DNA of 57,452 nt from Cryomorphaceae bacterium. Lineage in GTDB: Bacteria > Bacteroidota > Bacteroidia > Flavobacteriales > Crocinitomicaceae. The notes under the pieces are model-generated. The model did no database searches and was not told the origin of the DNA. It saw nothing but the letters and a program-made list of their open reading frames with translations. The stretch spans positions 1-57,452 of the forward strand of contig JAJTDX010000002.1 of the NCBI GenBank assembly GCA_021298235.1. Reading direction: 5' to 3'. Positions within the stretch are counted from its first letter, which is position 1; the number at the start of each line of letters is the position of its first letter. Shown piece by piece: positions 36,784-46,603 of this stretch. A program made the position numbers and the translations under genes.

Positions 36784-36913
36784 ATTTATATTCTTCCGAA
36801 ACATTTCGGAATCAGGAATTGGCACCGGTTTTCCAATGCTGAGTATCAACTCAGCACTTTAAGTTGGTTGCCAGAGGATCGTTGAGCCTGTCTCTTACCT
36901 CTTCTTTATAAAT
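36784..36913 (-). promoter_or_regulatory. SAM-I (S-box) riboswitch aptamer upstream of metY
   Basis: On the minus strand: P1 pairs ATTTATA (36907-36913) with TATAAAT (36784-36790); P2 pairs GAGG with CCTC; conserved GGCAACC; P3 pairs CCAA/TTGG and TGCTGAGT/ACTCAGCA; then CCGGTGCCAATTCC, matching the S-box GGTGCnAATTCC core; P4 is TTCCGAAA/TTTCGGAA. Order and spacing agree with the SAM-I family, and the gene downstream, metY, is a usual target. Expected to reduce expression when S-adenosylmethionine is high. The 3' end of P1 is 8 bases from the leader ORF start, so control of that ORF's translation or of the attenuator is plausible. Confidence 0.9.
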
Positions 36914-37312
36914 CTTAGATTCACCGTTCGTGAAAATGACGTTGCAAATTTCTATAATTCGTTTTCGATTTTCCAAGTAAATTGCAAAAAATATTTTTTT
37001 AAATCCATTTAAAACCAACTTAAAATATTCACTTTGTGTATTTTAAACAAATCTCACGAACCCGTTTTTTTTGTTAAACACATACATTTTTTATTGAAAT
37101 TTGGTAAATCAATCTATCTATAACACCAGAATAAAGTGATCAAAATTAAAATACTCTCTCTCACCTAAAAAGGAATGATAGATTTTAAATCCATGCATTA
37201 TTGATATTCGGAGTCTTAGTATATTTACTTTCCCAATCCAAAATCTGGTACGATGCTTCTGCGTATCCGCTATCAGTTTTTAGATTAGTAATTTTAGAAA
37301 CACAGACATTTC
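36914..37312. other. AT-rich intergenic region without genes
   Basis: About 400 bases between the met leader and the MscS gene, with divergent promoters expected for both. It is strongly AT-rich. I find no ORF with coding character, no hairpin with a T-run, and no full TTTG-N19-TAnnTTTG pair on either strand. Confidence 0.6.
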
Positions 37313-37819
37313 ATGAATCCACTGGTACCCTATAAACTTCAGATAATTGAGACAGTCATAGTGCTAATAGTGGCTGTTATTTTGAAATTATTTACGCGAA
37401 AGACAATTAACAAAATATTTATAAACTGGGAGCTTGACCTTCAGCGTAAAAGACTGTCTCAGAGAATCGTTAATGTTTTTTTAATAATAATTGTAGCGCT
37501 CGTCATAATTGGTATCTGGAATATTCATCAAGACCAGCTCATGGTTTTTGTGACTTCAGTAATTACGATCCTCGGTATTGCTTTTTTCGCCCAATGGTCA
37601 ATTATTTCAAATATCACAGCAAGTTTGATCTTATTTTTCAATCATCCATTGCGTATTGGTGAGTACATCGAAATACTCGATAAAGAATTTTCAGTCAAAG
37701 GAAAACTTGAAGATATTTCCTTCTTTTTCATGCTCATAAGGACCGAGAATGGTGAATTGATAACGGTACCAAATAACCTTGCACTACAAAAGATTATTTT
37801 AACAAAGAATAGGACGTGA
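37313..37819 (+). CDS. small mechanosensitive channel (MscS family)
   Basis: 168 residues. Three hydrophobic segments (about 11-28, 51-67, 77-95), the third being the MscS pore helix region ITILGIAFFAQWSIISNITASLILFFNHPLRIGEYIEI split into helix and the first beta-strand, ending in ITVPNNLALQKIIL as in the MscS middle domain. It stops after the beta domain and lacks the C-terminal cage of MscS, a short form seen in Bacteroidota. Acts as an osmotic release valve in the inner membrane. Confidence 0.85.
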   Translation: MNPLVPYKLQIIETVIVLIVAVILKLFTRKTINKIFINWELDLQRKRLSQRIVNVFLIIIVALVIIGIWNIHQDQLMVFVTSVITILGIAFFAQWSIISNITASLILFFNHPLRIGEYIEILDKEFSVKGKLEDISFFFMLIRTENGELITVPNNLALQKIILTKNRT

Positions 37820-37871
37820 CATATTAAAAGAGTACATTTCATCTTTAACAAATCAAGAATTGACCTAGCTA

Positions 37872-38138
37872 ATGAATTGTATTCAAGTAATTTTAACGAT
37901 TGACACTGATAATCTTCCCGACAATTTTCAAGAAATCTTGAAGCATGAACAAGAAGTGGTTGGCAAGTGGAGAGAAGATGGTATTTTGGAACACCTTTAT
38001 TTGCGGCAAACAAGAAATGGCGCGGTATTAATTTTTAAAGACCAGAATGAGGAAAATGTTCGAGAGCTTATGAAAACGCTTCCATTCTATCCTCTTAGAA
38101 AAAGCATAGAATATTATGCCCTTATCAAACAATTCTGA
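37872..38138 (+). CDS. muconolactone isomerase-like small protein
   Basis: 88 residues, dimeric ferredoxin-like fold of the muconolactone delta-isomerase type: EILKHEQEVVGKWREDGILEHLYLR followed by a beta-strand GAVLIFKDQNEENVRELMKTLP and a final short helix. No aromatic catabolic genes are near, so the enzymatic name may not reflect the function; these small proteins are often of unknown role. It lies 52 bases after the MscS gene. Confidence 0.7.
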   Translation: MNCIQVILTIDTDNLPDNFQEILKHEQEVVGKWREDGILEHLYLRQTRNGAVLIFKDQNEENVRELMKTLPFYPLRKSIEYYALIKQF

Positions 38139-38162
38139 TTCGCACAGTCATCCGAGATCAGT

Positions 38163-39134
38163 TTATTTTCTTTTCCCGATTTTGAAGAATCTTAGCTTCA
38201 AGAGCTCTGACTCCCCTCCATCGCTATCTGTCACTGCTGAGCAGTGGTAATCGTTTTCGGTAGCATCATCCAATGTTAAAGATTCAACTTTGACCTTTAG
38301 TGGACCATTATCATCTCCAATCAAGGAGCTGTATGGTGTAAAATGCTGATGTAATTTTTCCGGGGCGAAGACTCCAATGAAACTACCAAGAACCTCCCCA
38401 TCCTGAACCCAGTCAGAAGTGTTTTCCACTGACGAAGTAAACAGGATCAACCCATTCTTTTCGTCGGAGGTAGCGCCTGAAAACCCCGAAACAATGCCAT
38501 CGATCTGTGGGAGATCAAGACTGTAAACTTTCATTTTGGGAAGCTCCGAAATTCCCTCTAGAAACTCAGTAAAGTCTTTTTCTTTGACAATAACCACTTT
38601 ATTCTCTCCGCGATTAAATAGGTAGACCTTTCCATTTAAAGATGTCGCTGCTTCAAGATTGAATTCATCCTGAAGGATCTTCGCTTTTTCGGAAATTCCT
38701 TGATAAAAAGATGTAAGGTCAAATGTTTCAAGTACTTTTTGTTTCGTCACAGAAAATGCAATCCCCTTGTTTCGGTGAGGCCATTTCGAGCCTGAACCAA
38801 AAAGAAACAACACCTGCTCACCCTTCCATTGTAGCATGCACATTGCTTCAAAATCATGTTTCTTTCCTTTCGGAATAATATCGGATTCTACCAATAAACC
38901 AATACGGTGTTGCACCAAGATGTTTCCAGAGGTATCTGTTTCGAACATCCACGGAGAGTTATCACCTATGATGAAATAGCGATCACTCCATCTCTCCAAA
39001 CCTGAAGCAGAAGGAATATCTTTGAGTCTAGAACGTTCGATTAATTTAGTTTGCCACATCGTTTGCTGGTCACATGAAAAAGATGATCCCATTATTCCGA
39101 TTAATACCATAAGTCGAATGAAGGATCTTTTCAT
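38163..39134 (-). CDS. DUF6929-like lipoprotein, beta-propeller-like
   Basis: 323 residues. Signal with lipobox FSC (MKRSFIRLMVLIGIMGSSFSC). IPSASGLERWSDRYFIIGDNSPWMFE, HDFEAMCMLQWKGEQVLFLFGSG and NLEAATSLNGKVYLFNRGENKVVIV are repeated blade-like strands matching the DUF6929 family, as far as I recall. Function unknown, probably periplasmic. It starts 6 bases after lhgO, so the two form an operon. Confidence 0.75.
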   Translation of the reverse strand: MKRSFIRLMVLIGIMGSSFSCDQQTMWQTKLIERSRLKDIPSASGLERWSDRYFIIGDNSPWMFETDTSGNILVQHRIGLLVESDIIPKGKKHDFEAMCMLQWKGEQVLFLFGSGSKWPHRNKGIAFSVTKQKVLETFDLTSFYQGISEKAKILQDEFNLEAATSLNGKVYLFNRGENKVVIVKEKDFTEFLEGISELPKMKVYSLDLPQIDGIVSGFSGATSDEKNGLILFTSSVENTSDWVQDGEVLGSFIGVFAPEKLHQHFTPYSSLIGDDNGPLKVKVESLTLDDATENDYHCSAVTDSDGGESELLKLRFFKIGKRK

Positions 39135-39140
39135 TCGTTC

Positions 39141-40352
39141 TTACTTCAATCCAAAATGTTTTTCTGCCTCCTCTGCGATATAGCCCCCAATAGCAAGGGA
39201 TGCTGTAGCGGCCGGAGAAGGTGCATTCAACACATGAATGGATCGTCCATGGTACTCAATTCTGAAATCATCTCTTGTATCTCCGTCCTGAGCTAGTAAA
39301 AGTGCCCGAACTCCTGCACGACCGGGTTTGATATCATCCATGGTCAAAGAAGGAATCATTCGCTGAAGTGTTTTGAGGAACAATTTCTTAGAAAAAGCAC
39401 GTCTGTATTCATTTATACCAAATGACATATTGTTAAAGAATAGTTTCCATGTTCCACCATAGGTTAGTGCGTCCCAGGTATCTCGTAAGGAGAAATCTGT
39501 TTTACCATACCCTTCTCTTTTAAAGGTGAATACCGCGTTTGGTCCGCACTCAATTTCCCCATCCGTCATTCGTGTAAAGTGAACTCCCAAAAATGGAAAA
39601 TCCGGATTGGGAATGGGGTAGATCAGATTTTTCACTTTGTGCTTTGCTTGCTCGGTAAGCTCATAATAATCTCCTCTAAAGCCTACTACTTTTTCCTTTA
39701 GGTCAACTCCGTCTTTGCGCGCAAGTCGATCTGCCTGTAAGCCAGCACAGAAAACAAGGTATTTGGCCGTAAACTTATTTTTATTGGTTACAACTGTTGA
39801 AGTTACATCTCCTTTTTCAATTCCAATTACCTCTTCTCCCAAATGCATGGAACTTTCACTGTTCATTGCCAGCGCCAATTCTGCCATTTTTTCCGTTGCT
39901 CCCCTGAAGTCGATGATCCCGGTAACCGGAACCCAAATACCGCCAATACTTTCGACGAAGGGTTCATGTTCCTTAACCTGCTCCGCAGTTATTTTCTCAA
40001 TTCCTTCAATTCCATTTTCGAGCCCGGTTTGAAACACTTTTTCCATATGTGGCAATTCAGCCGAATCCGTAGCAACAACAACTTTACCGCATACGTCATG
40101 GTTTATTCCGTACTCTTTTGCGAAAGCAACCAACTCGTGTCTTCCTTGTATACAATTTCTTGCTTTGAGAGAACCGGGTTTGTAATAAAGTCCAGAATGA
40201 ATCACTCCCGAATTATGCCCTGTCTGATGATCCGCAAGCTTGTCCATCTTCTCGATCAGAACGATTTTCAAATTTGGGTTCTTCTTCTGAAGTTTATAGA
40301 AGGTGGCAGCACCAACAATACCGCCTCCGACAATGGCAACGTCATAGGTCAT
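39141..40352 (-). CDS. lhgO: L-2-hydroxyglutarate oxidase
   Basis: 403 residues of the FAD-dependent DAO-type family. N-terminal VAIVGGGIVGAATFYKLQ, ADHQTGHNSGVIHSGLYYKPGSLKARNC, AKYLVFCAGLQADRLA and the C-terminal PSPAATASLAIGGYIAEE are signature parts of LhgO, which oxidises L-2-hydroxyglutarate to 2-oxoglutarate and passes electrons to quinone. The downstream gene codes a lipoprotein of unknown function (38163). A TATTTTTG promoter box lies 20 bases before the start. Confidence 0.9.
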   Translation of the reverse strand: MTYDVAIVGGGIVGAATFYKLQKKNPNLKIVLIEKMDKLADHQTGHNSGVIHSGLYYKPGSLKARNCIQGRHELVAFAKEYGINHDVCGKVVVATDSAELPHMEKVFQTGLENGIEGIEKITAEQVKEHEPFVESIGGIWVPVTGIIDFRGATEKMAELALAMNSESSMHLGEEVIGIEKGDVTSTVVTNKNKFTAKYLVFCAGLQADRLARKDGVDLKEKVVGFRGDYYELTEQAKHKVKNLIYPIPNPDFPFLGVHFTRMTDGEIECGPNAVFTFKREGYGKTDFSLRDTWDALTYGGTWKLFFNNMSFGINEYRRAFSKKLFLKTLQRMIPSLTMDDIKPGRAGVRALLLAQDGDTRDDFRIEYHGRSIHVLNAPSPAATASLAIGGYIAEEAEKHFGLK

Positions 40353-40371
40353 ACAGGAAATTTATAGGTCA

Positions 40372-40379
40372 CAAAAATA
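40372..40379 (-). promoter_or_regulatory. Bacteroidota -7 box (TATTTTTG) for lhgO
   Basis: Minus-strand TATTTTTG fits TAnnTTTG and ends 19 bases before the lhgO ATG. The -33 region is not clear. Confidence 0.4.
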
Positions 40380-40394
40380 CGAATTAACCGAATG

Positions 40395-43300
40395 TTATTG
40401 TTTCTGAAATTCCTTCGTGTACACTCGTTTTGCAGTCGTAATGCGTATGACGTATTGTCCTTTCTCCAAATAAGACAGATCAGGATGAATCTCAGCAAAA
40501 TTATCTGTTGTAATCATCTTGTCTGCAAACACTTGTCTCCCAAGCATGTCAAAAATCTGAATTCCGGCATTTTGAGCAACGTCTCCACTAACCTCAATTG
40601 TGCATTCTCCATTCGTAGGATTTGGATACACTTCTATTTCGTGCGTTAACTCTTGTTCATTTAAACCAAGTGCGAAACCGACTGAAAAATTATAGCGATG
40701 ATAATGACCAAAATCACCCGGGAAGATTTCTACGTAGTTTCCACCTACAAGACGCACACGGAATTGTCCTGAGGTTTCTCCCTCAAATTGCTGCGAAGCC
40801 CAAAATGATATTCCATCGTGATCTGTGTCCTCAAGTATCAGACTATAACACCCAGGATCCAAATTGAACGTATCCTTGTAATTGGTATTGTTCGCCATTC
40901 CTGTTCGTTCAAAAAGAACATTTCCATTGGCATCTTCTAATCTGTATTTATTTTCGTTCGCCTTGTTGTTGGTAATAAACCATACGAAGAAGGGACCATT
41001 GATCATTTCAGGCGCTTCAAACTTGGTCGATTTCACATTGTTATTAGGATATTCATCCAAACTTGGATATCCTTCTACATCGTATACTTGAGCTGTAAAC
41101 GTCCATGAACCGCTATAATCTCTCCACCATCCGAGGTCGGTCACAGGAATTTCCACTACTTCTTTTTCCAAGAATGCTAAATTTCCGGACCATTCGTACT
41201 CCAACCAGTCTCCATATGAAATCCAACAACGGATTTTACATTTTGTCAATGGTTGCTCACCATTGTTCTGCAAAATAATTTTCGGATTGCTGCACGTTGG
41301 ATTCCACTTACGGTAATATTCATAATTGTTCGGACTTAACACGTCGGCTATCGCTGCATCGTGCTGGAAATTCGGCGCCCCGTAAGAAATAAGATCCATT
41401 GCAACTATGTAATTTCCTCCTGCCTGACCAGGATCACTTACAGGCACCTGATTGATTGCATAATCGAGCCTCACTGTGTCTCCAGGGGTAACATATGGTG
41501 TCAATTCAAATTCATTTTCCCTAACCTGATCACCAGGGCACCATCCTTCACGAGCATAAGGCCACGTTCCACCCTGACCGATGTTTGGATTGTCACCGCA
41601 CTGTGTTGTTTGCCATATGTTCCAGTTAAACCGGGAAATACCATCGACTTTAATCTGGTGATCGTTAGGTACCCATTCACAACATGCACCGTTTCCTACC
41701 TGTCCGTGACCTGTGAATCGTGTTTTGATTTTGAACATTTCTGAGGTATCAGAGAGCAACACAGGAGTCTCGGGTAATACTGAATTGTCCGCCATATTTG
41801 AAAACTGATAACTGCGGAAATCGGCCCAAATTGGCTCTCGTTTGTGGACATCTCTAGGTGGAATCCCTTCTATGAATGCAAACTTCAGATCTAACAACTC
41901 CTGTGTATTGTGCGCAGCAAGATCGACCGTATCCTTGAGGTAATGCTGATAATCAGTTACGTCATAGATCCAGGCAAACCCATTCGGCCCAAGATCAAAA
42001 CTGATTCCATAAGGGGTAATATAGCGTGCTATTTCCACATCTTTTACTAGTTCAAACGGTTGATTGTAATAGGTAATCGTATCATTAGTGAATTGAGCCG
42101 TTCCTGTAAAAGGTACGAGTGACAGAATGTCTCCTATTATTCCATAAACGACCTCTGATCCTTCTTCCAATCCAAGAAATGCGTTGACAATTTCAAAATG
42201 TCTGTTTACCGGTTGCTGTTCAAATATCACCAAAGGTTCTTTAACATATTGTTGTTCAACCGTTGAAGTGGCTACTGTTCCCGCAACCACACCCTGTCCA
42301 AGAGCCAGTCTCGGACGATGGAAATTATGGCTCCATCCTGCGAGTGGATACTCATCATGGTGGATCATTCCTTTTTCGGAAGGCATAAGGAGTTTGTTAC
42401 TCACTGAACGATCGATCGCCCATGGTTGATCATCAAAATCGTAATATGCAAGTAAATTGCTCCAATTTGGATGCGTGGCATCGGGCTGTTGCGCCATGTA
42501 AGACTGAATTGTAGCTTGTGAAAGTGCTGAATTGTACAACTGGAATTCATCCAGCTTACCTTTCCATAAATATGCCTGATTCATGTTAGAACCGAGAACA
42601 AGTCGGTGAATGTAACCCACAGGCAAATTCTTTCCAGTACCCGAGTGCCACAGAACTCCATTCTTATAAACAAACATCTCACCGGTAGTCTGTTTTTTAA
42701 CAAATGCCCAATGATTCCAGTTATTATCGATTTCGGCGCCAGTCATAACTTTGTTAATTCTATCATATCCCGAACCCATACCGGCATCAAAGTACAAACT
42801 GTTGTCACTCCATGGAAAATGGATATTGATCACACGGTTATTCAACGTATCGTAGGCCTCAAGAATAGAGGTATTTGTCCCTGCCGATCCAGTGCCTTTG
42901 GCCCAGAAAGTTATTGTCATGTCATTTCCGAGATCAAAATCTGATAACTCGAGCATGGCATAGTTGGACCCGTCGAATTGCATGTTTCCGTTCAGTCCGT
43001 CGTATGTTGCACTCATTGAAGTTGGATCGCTGTCCGCCTCAAAATTTGGAGATGAGGTTGAAGGCATCGTGTTTTCAAAGGTGAATTCGATAATTAGGTT
43101 ATCGGTTCCATTCCATGCGAAAGGCTGATAAAAAAGAAACTCATTTACACCTTGAACCAATTCCGGGTAGATACCACCTACTTTTCGTGAGGCATTATAA
43201 ACCTCCGTAAATCCAACAGTATGATAACCGATCAGATCAAGGTCTGTGGTGGTTTTGATTGAAATATTCGGCGATAAAACGCTTCCGCCAGTGAAACTAG

Positions 43301-43868
43301 CCACATACAGTGACAAAGACTGTATATCGCCGGCTACTATTCCCGCGGCATTCAATTCCGCTGCTGTGAGAAGCATCTGGTATACACCGCCATGACTTGC
43401 TGTTTGAAATGGAAACGGAGAAGCGATTGGCAGCCCCCCTGTTACCACATCAGAGGTTACAAGCGTAGCATTGCTTCTTGAAGATTCCGTTCGAGAGTAC
43501 GAATCAGCCAATAAATTCGGTGCAGGAACATAACTCAACGCTGATGGCGATGCCCAGTCTGCAAGGTATCTGTTTCCGTCTACACGCACAGAGTCGTAAT
43601 CACCGGTATGGTCAAAAACCCGCGTATATGTCAGGTAATCCCACTCTCCACAGTTGTATTGATCCCATGTGGTAAGGGGACTACATTTCAACTTGTAATA
43701 CATCAACACCTTTTCAAATCTCTTTGAATTCAATTCTTGTGGAAAGACAAAATTAGCCCTACGGGTAGTTATCGAATCATAGGTGAACGTTTGAACCCAG
43801 GTGGTATCTTGAGACCAAATAGTGCCTAAACAAAAACAAATGAGTATCGGAGTAAGTAGTTTTCTCAT
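40395..43868 (-). CDS. peptide-N-glycosidase F-like secreted protein with LamG insertion and T9SS sorting domain
   Basis: 1157 residues. Signal MRKLLTPILICFCLGTIWSQ. Residues about 20-100 carry the PNGase F N-terminal pattern VLMYYKLKCSP and GEWDYLTYTRVFDHTG; a LamG/concanavalin-like domain (about 295-465: NDMTITFWAKG, NHWAFVKKQTTGEMFVYKNG, LDEFQLYN) is inserted; then PNGase F-like N-domain strands resume, and a C-terminal domain includes RFTGHGQVGNGACCEW, QGGTWPYAREGWCPGD, as in PNGase F. The end has SVYPNPTNGECTIEV-like sequence (VYPNPTNGECTIEVSG) and is a T9SS type-A sorting domain. It may remove or recognise N-glycans; catalytic residues were not mapped. Confidence 0.85.
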   Translation of the reverse strand: MRKLLTPILICFCLGTIWSQDTTWVQTFTYDSITTRRANFVFPQELNSKRFEKVLMYYKLKCSPLTTWDQYNCGEWDYLTYTRVFDHTGDYDSVRVDGNRYLADWASPSALSYVPAPNLLADSYSRTESSRSNATLVTSDVVTGGLPIASPFPFQTASHGGVYQMLLTAAELNAAGIVAGDIQSLSLYVASFTGGSVLSPNISIKTTTDLDLIGYHTVGFTEVYNASRKVGGIYPELVQGVNEFLFYQPFAWNGTDNLIIEFTFENTMPSTSSPNFEADSDPTSMSATYDGLNGNMQFDGSNYAMLELSDFDLGNDMTITFWAKGTGSAGTNTSILEAYDTLNNRVINIHFPWSDNSLYFDAGMGSGYDRINKVMTGAEIDNNWNHWAFVKKQTTGEMFVYKNGVLWHSGTGKNLPVGYIHRLVLGSNMNQAYLWKGKLDEFQLYNSALSQATIQSYMAQQPDATHPNWSNLLAYYDFDDQPWAIDRSVSNKLLMPSEKGMIHHDEYPLAGWSHNFHRPRLALGQGVVAGTVATSTVEQQYVKEPLVIFEQQPVNRHFEIVNAFLGLEEGSEVVYGIIGDILSLVPFTGTAQFTNDTITYYNQPFELVKDVEIARYITPYGISFDLGPNGFAWIYDVTDYQHYLKDTVDLAAHNTQELLDLKFAFIEGIPPRDVHKREPIWADFRSYQFSNMADNSVLPETPVLLSDTSEMFKIKTRFTGHGQVGNGACCEWVPNDHQIKVDGISRFNWNIWQTTQCGDNPNIGQGGTWPYAREGWCPGDQVRENEFELTPYVTPGDTVRLDYAINQVPVSDPGQAGGNYIVAMDLISYGAPNFQHDAAIADVLSPNNYEYYRKWNPTCSNPKIILQNNGEQPLTKCKIRCWISYGDWLEYEWSGNLAFLEKEVVEIPVTDLGWWRDYSGSWTFTAQVYDVEGYPSLDEYPNNNVKSTKFEAPEMINGPFFVWFITNNKANENKYRLEDANGNVLFERTGMANNTNYKDTFNLDPGCYSLILEDTDHDGISFWASQQFEGETSGQFRVRLVGGNYVEIFPGDFGHYHRYNFSVGFALGLNEQELTHEIEVYPNPTNGECTIEVSGDVAQNAGIQIFDMLGRQVFADKMITTDNFAEIHPDLSYLEKGQYVIRITTAKRVYTKEFQKQ

Positions 43869-43976
43869 GCTTGACGATTTTCCGTAAATTTAGGAAACTT
43901 GGTATTTGGATAGTTAAAAAATTAAAGTCTTTATTGAAATGCTATTTCATCTTTCCGATGAAAGAAAAATTCCATT

Positions 43977-45695
43977 TTATTTTGAAAAGTAGACTGGCAA
44001 ATGATAATCCGTTTGTTCGTAATATGGACTGTGTTTGTAAATAAAAAATAGCTGATCCCATTGAGATTCTCTGAATTGATCGTCTAAATCTCTTTTCTTT
44101 TGAAATTCTTTTGCCAATTCCGGATCTTGTTTTAACAATTGAGCGGCTTTGTCCTCAAAAACGTATGGCGAAAAATATTCTTTTTGCTGCAAATAACTGT
44201 CGAAATAATTCCAACGGAAATAGCTATCCTCTCCCTCCGGAATCAACGTAGAGAGCAGAAACATTGCTCCTTTTTGACGTGTAGGAATTATAAGCGTTTC
44301 TTTTGGTAGATCCATCTCCTTGAATGCACGTTCAGTGGATAGCTCTTTATGATAAAAATGACCTTCATACGGTTTATTCAAACTTTGAAAAGAAACGATT
44401 TTAGTTGTTGCTAGATCTAAAGTCGAATCCACTTTGGATAATGAAAACGAGATGTTATTTAGCCTCAAATTCTCAATCACTTCCTTCGCGGATGGGAGAA
44501 CATATATAAACTCGGGAATCAGTGCAGAGTCAGCAGGGAAATATGTTTTATACCATGGAATGAAACGTGTGTAGGGTTTATTTCGATCGTATTTCAATCG
44601 TTTCAGACCGGTAACTTCACTCACCGGAAAGGTCTCTTCATACCCTTTAAAGAGGATCGAATCAACTTTCTCCGTTTGAGAATAATTATACTTAAAATAG
44701 GCCTGATTCATTGACCAGTTTTGTGACTCTGTGCGCACTTTTTCCACTTCTTTCGAATTTACTCCTGTCCAATAAACGAGATTCGAAATAAAATCTTTAG
44801 TAGCTCTTACTCGTTCAGGAAAGAGTTTTAGCATGTGAGTTTCCACGGTGAAGGCGATAGAATGGAACAATGCTGCGTATCCCATAGCATATCTCGGCAA
44901 ATCATTAAAAGCGACAAGACCGCTAGTAGGAGTTTCTTCTTTGAGTTCGACATATGGGAACAGGTCCCAGTTTTTCTTCTTCAGACGAGATGTTAATTCC
45001 GGAATAAGTTTTTCGTACACTAAATTCGCCTGGGGAGGAGCCATGCGTTCTTTCATGGAAGAAATATATGTAAGTGTATATTGATAATCAGCGCCATTCG
45101 AGACATGCGTATCCACAAATACATCGGGATCCAAGGCATGAAAAATCCTTGCAAATGTTTTCGCATTCGGAGAATCCATTTTTATAAAATCCCGGTTCAA
45201 GTCTAAATTTTGAGTATTTCCCCTGAATCCATACTCTTCCGGACCCTCTTGATTCGCCCGACTAAAGGAACCACGTCTCAACATTCCGCCTACATTGTAT
45301 GCAGGTATAAAGGCAACACAAGGAAGATCTTTTGTTTTTTTACCTGATTTTATCCATTCCTCGATCCAGATCAAGGATGCATTGACACCGTCCGGTTCAC
45401 CGGGATGAATAGCATTGTTGATGAGTATTGTGGAAGACTGTCTGCATTTGTCAAATGTCTCAGTGGAATCACCAGCACCATTAATAATGCACACATAAAT
45501 AGGGAATTCAGTATCCGAACATCCCATCGCATAAAGCTCGATTTCCTTGTGTTGTTCATCAAGCTTCTTATATGCACTAATCAGTTCCTCATACGTAGGC
45601 GTTTGATTTAATGTCCAGTTGTTCTGAGAAAAATACCTAGAGACTTGGGAACAAAAAATCAAAGTCAGTAGTATCGTAAGTAGTCGATTTATCAT
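43977..45695 (-). CDS. M14 family metallocarboxypeptidase-like protein
   Basis: 572 residues. Signal-like N-terminus (LLTILLTLIFCSQVSRYFSQN). Zinc motif NNAIHPGEPDGVNASL (HxxE), later DVFVDTHVSNGADYQYTL with the third His ligand, and VETHMLKLFPERV around the catalytic Glu region. This is the M14 layout found in Bacteroidota secreted peptidases; a C-terminal extension of about 250 residues holds beta-rich sequence of unknown role. Likely periplasmic or surface peptidase. It is divergent from trmD, with only 46 bases between the starts. Confidence 0.87.
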   Translation of the reverse strand: MINRLLTILLTLIFCSQVSRYFSQNNWTLNQTPTYEELISAYKKLDEQHKEIELYAMGCSDTEFPIYVCIINGAGDSTETFDKCRQSSTILINNAIHPGEPDGVNASLIWIEEWIKSGKKTKDLPCVAFIPAYNVGGMLRRGSFSRANQEGPEEYGFRGNTQNLDLNRDFIKMDSPNAKTFARIFHALDPDVFVDTHVSNGADYQYTLTYISSMKERMAPPQANLVYEKLIPELTSRLKKKNWDLFPYVELKEETPTSGLVAFNDLPRYAMGYAALFHSIAFTVETHMLKLFPERVRATKDFISNLVYWTGVNSKEVEKVRTESQNWSMNQAYFKYNYSQTEKVDSILFKGYEETFPVSEVTGLKRLKYDRNKPYTRFIPWYKTYFPADSALIPEFIYVLPSAKEVIENLRLNNISFSLSKVDSTLDLATTKIVSFQSLNKPYEGHFYHKELSTERAFKEMDLPKETLIIPTRQKGAMFLLSTLIPEGEDSYFRWNYFDSYLQQKEYFSPYVFEDKAAQLLKQDPELAKEFQKKRDLDDQFRESQWDQLFFIYKHSPYYEQTDYHLPVYFSK

Positions 45696-45729
45696 GTTAC
45701 GAAAATAACTTTTTTGCGACTCAAAATTG

Positions 45730-45737
45730 TACCTTTG
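45730..45737 (+). promoter_or_regulatory. Bacteroidota -7 box (TACCTTTG) for trmD, leaderless spacing
   Basis: TACCTTTG fits TAnnTTTG and ends 4 bases before the trmD ATG at 45742. No TTTG at 19-21 bases upstream (the nearest, at 45713, is 13 away). Confidence 0.45.
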
Positions 45738-45741
45738 TTAC

Positions 45742-46416
45742 ATGCGCATTGATATTCTAACTGTTGTGCCGAGTTTGCTCGAAAGTCCGTTTTCGGCCTC
45801 TATCATGCAGCGGGCAAAAGATAAAGGACACGTAGAGATTTTTATTCACAATATTCGAGATTATGCGACAAACAAGCATAAGAATGTGGATGATTATCAA
45901 TACGGTGGTGGTGCAGGAATGGTAATGTCCGTAGAGCCAATCGCAGCATGCATGGACCGATTAAAAAATGAGCGGACATACGACGAGATCATCTACATGA
46001 CACCGGATGGAAAAATTCTTGAGCAAAGTGATTGCAATCAGTTATCGCTTCACGGTAACCTGATAATTCTTTGCGGACATTACAAAGGCGTAGATGAACG
46101 AATCAGACAACATTATGTGACACGAGAGATCTCTATCGGTTCCTACGTCCTTTCCGGTGGCGAGCTTGCCGCAGCGGTTCTTGTTGATGCCATTGTGCGA
46201 CTTATTCCAGGTGTTCTTAATGATGAAACCTCCGCATTAACAGACAGCTTTCAAGATGGACTGCTTTCTCCACCCGTGTATACCCGACCTGAAGAATTTC
46301 GGGGTTGGCGCGTACCGGAAATACTTTTGTCCGGAGATCCAAAGAAAATTGAACAGTGGAGAGAAGAAGAAGCGCTTAAACGAACCCGAGAGCGAAGACC
46401 TGATTTGCTAGATTGA
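45742..46416 (+). CDS. trmD: tRNA (guanine(37)-N1)-methyltransferase
   Basis: 224 residues from the ATG at 45742; five extra codons upstream (from 45727) would span the promoter box. SPOUT fold with the conserved [17 protein letters not shown] start, [23 protein letters not shown], the SAM-binding knot [15 protein letters not shown] and [29 protein letters not shown], and the C-terminal [30 protein letters not shown]. It methylates G37 of tRNAs and protects the reading frame. Confidence 0.95.
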   Translation: MRIDILTVVPSLLESPFSASIMQRAKDKGHVEIFIHNIRDYATNKHKNVDDYQYGGGAGMVMSVEPIAACMDRLKNERTYDEIIYMTPDGKILEQSDCNQLSLHGNLIILCGHYKGVDERIRQHYVTREISIGSYVLSGGELAAAVLVDAIVRLIPGVLNDETSALTDSFQDGLLSPPVYTRPEEFRGWRVPEILLSGDPKKIEQWREEEALKRTRERRPDLLD

Positions 46417-46482
46417 TGTCGGAATGAAATTGGAACAAAGACAAAAGAGCAAAGAGCAAGGAGCATTGAACACATGGAACAA

Positions 46483-46603
46483 CCTAGGTTTTGAACATTC
46501 AACCATTTGAACATTCGACCATTTGAACAATTGAACAATTTAAACACCTTAGGTTTTGAACATTTGAACATTTGACCATTCGACCATTTGAACACTTGAA
46601 AAA
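46483..46603. repeat. intergenic octamer repeat cluster (consensus TTGAACAT), two blocks
   Basis: Between trmD and the YrdC gene, seven 8-base units in register (46491-46546: TTGAACAT, TCAACCAT, TTGAACAT, TCGACCAT, TTGAACAA, TTGAACAA, TTTAAACA) and a second block of six (46556-46603), each introduced by CCTAGGTT or CCTTAGGTT, giving a higher-order unit of about 65 bp. Spurious minus-strand ORFs over it read as repeated FKCSN-like peptides. The 46438-46480 stretch is also built of GAGCAAAG/GAGCAAGG copies related to the repeat at 30040. Confidence 0.85.

Noticed and set aside
36784..36811. P4 palindrome TTCCGAAA/TTTCGGAA as a terminator
   Set aside because: It fits the P4 helix of the SAM-I aptamer and no T-run follows; the leader ORF starts just after.
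45705..45720. -33 TTTG for trmD
   Set aside because: The TTTG at 45713-45716 is only 13 bases from the -7 box, too close for the usual spacing of about 19-21.
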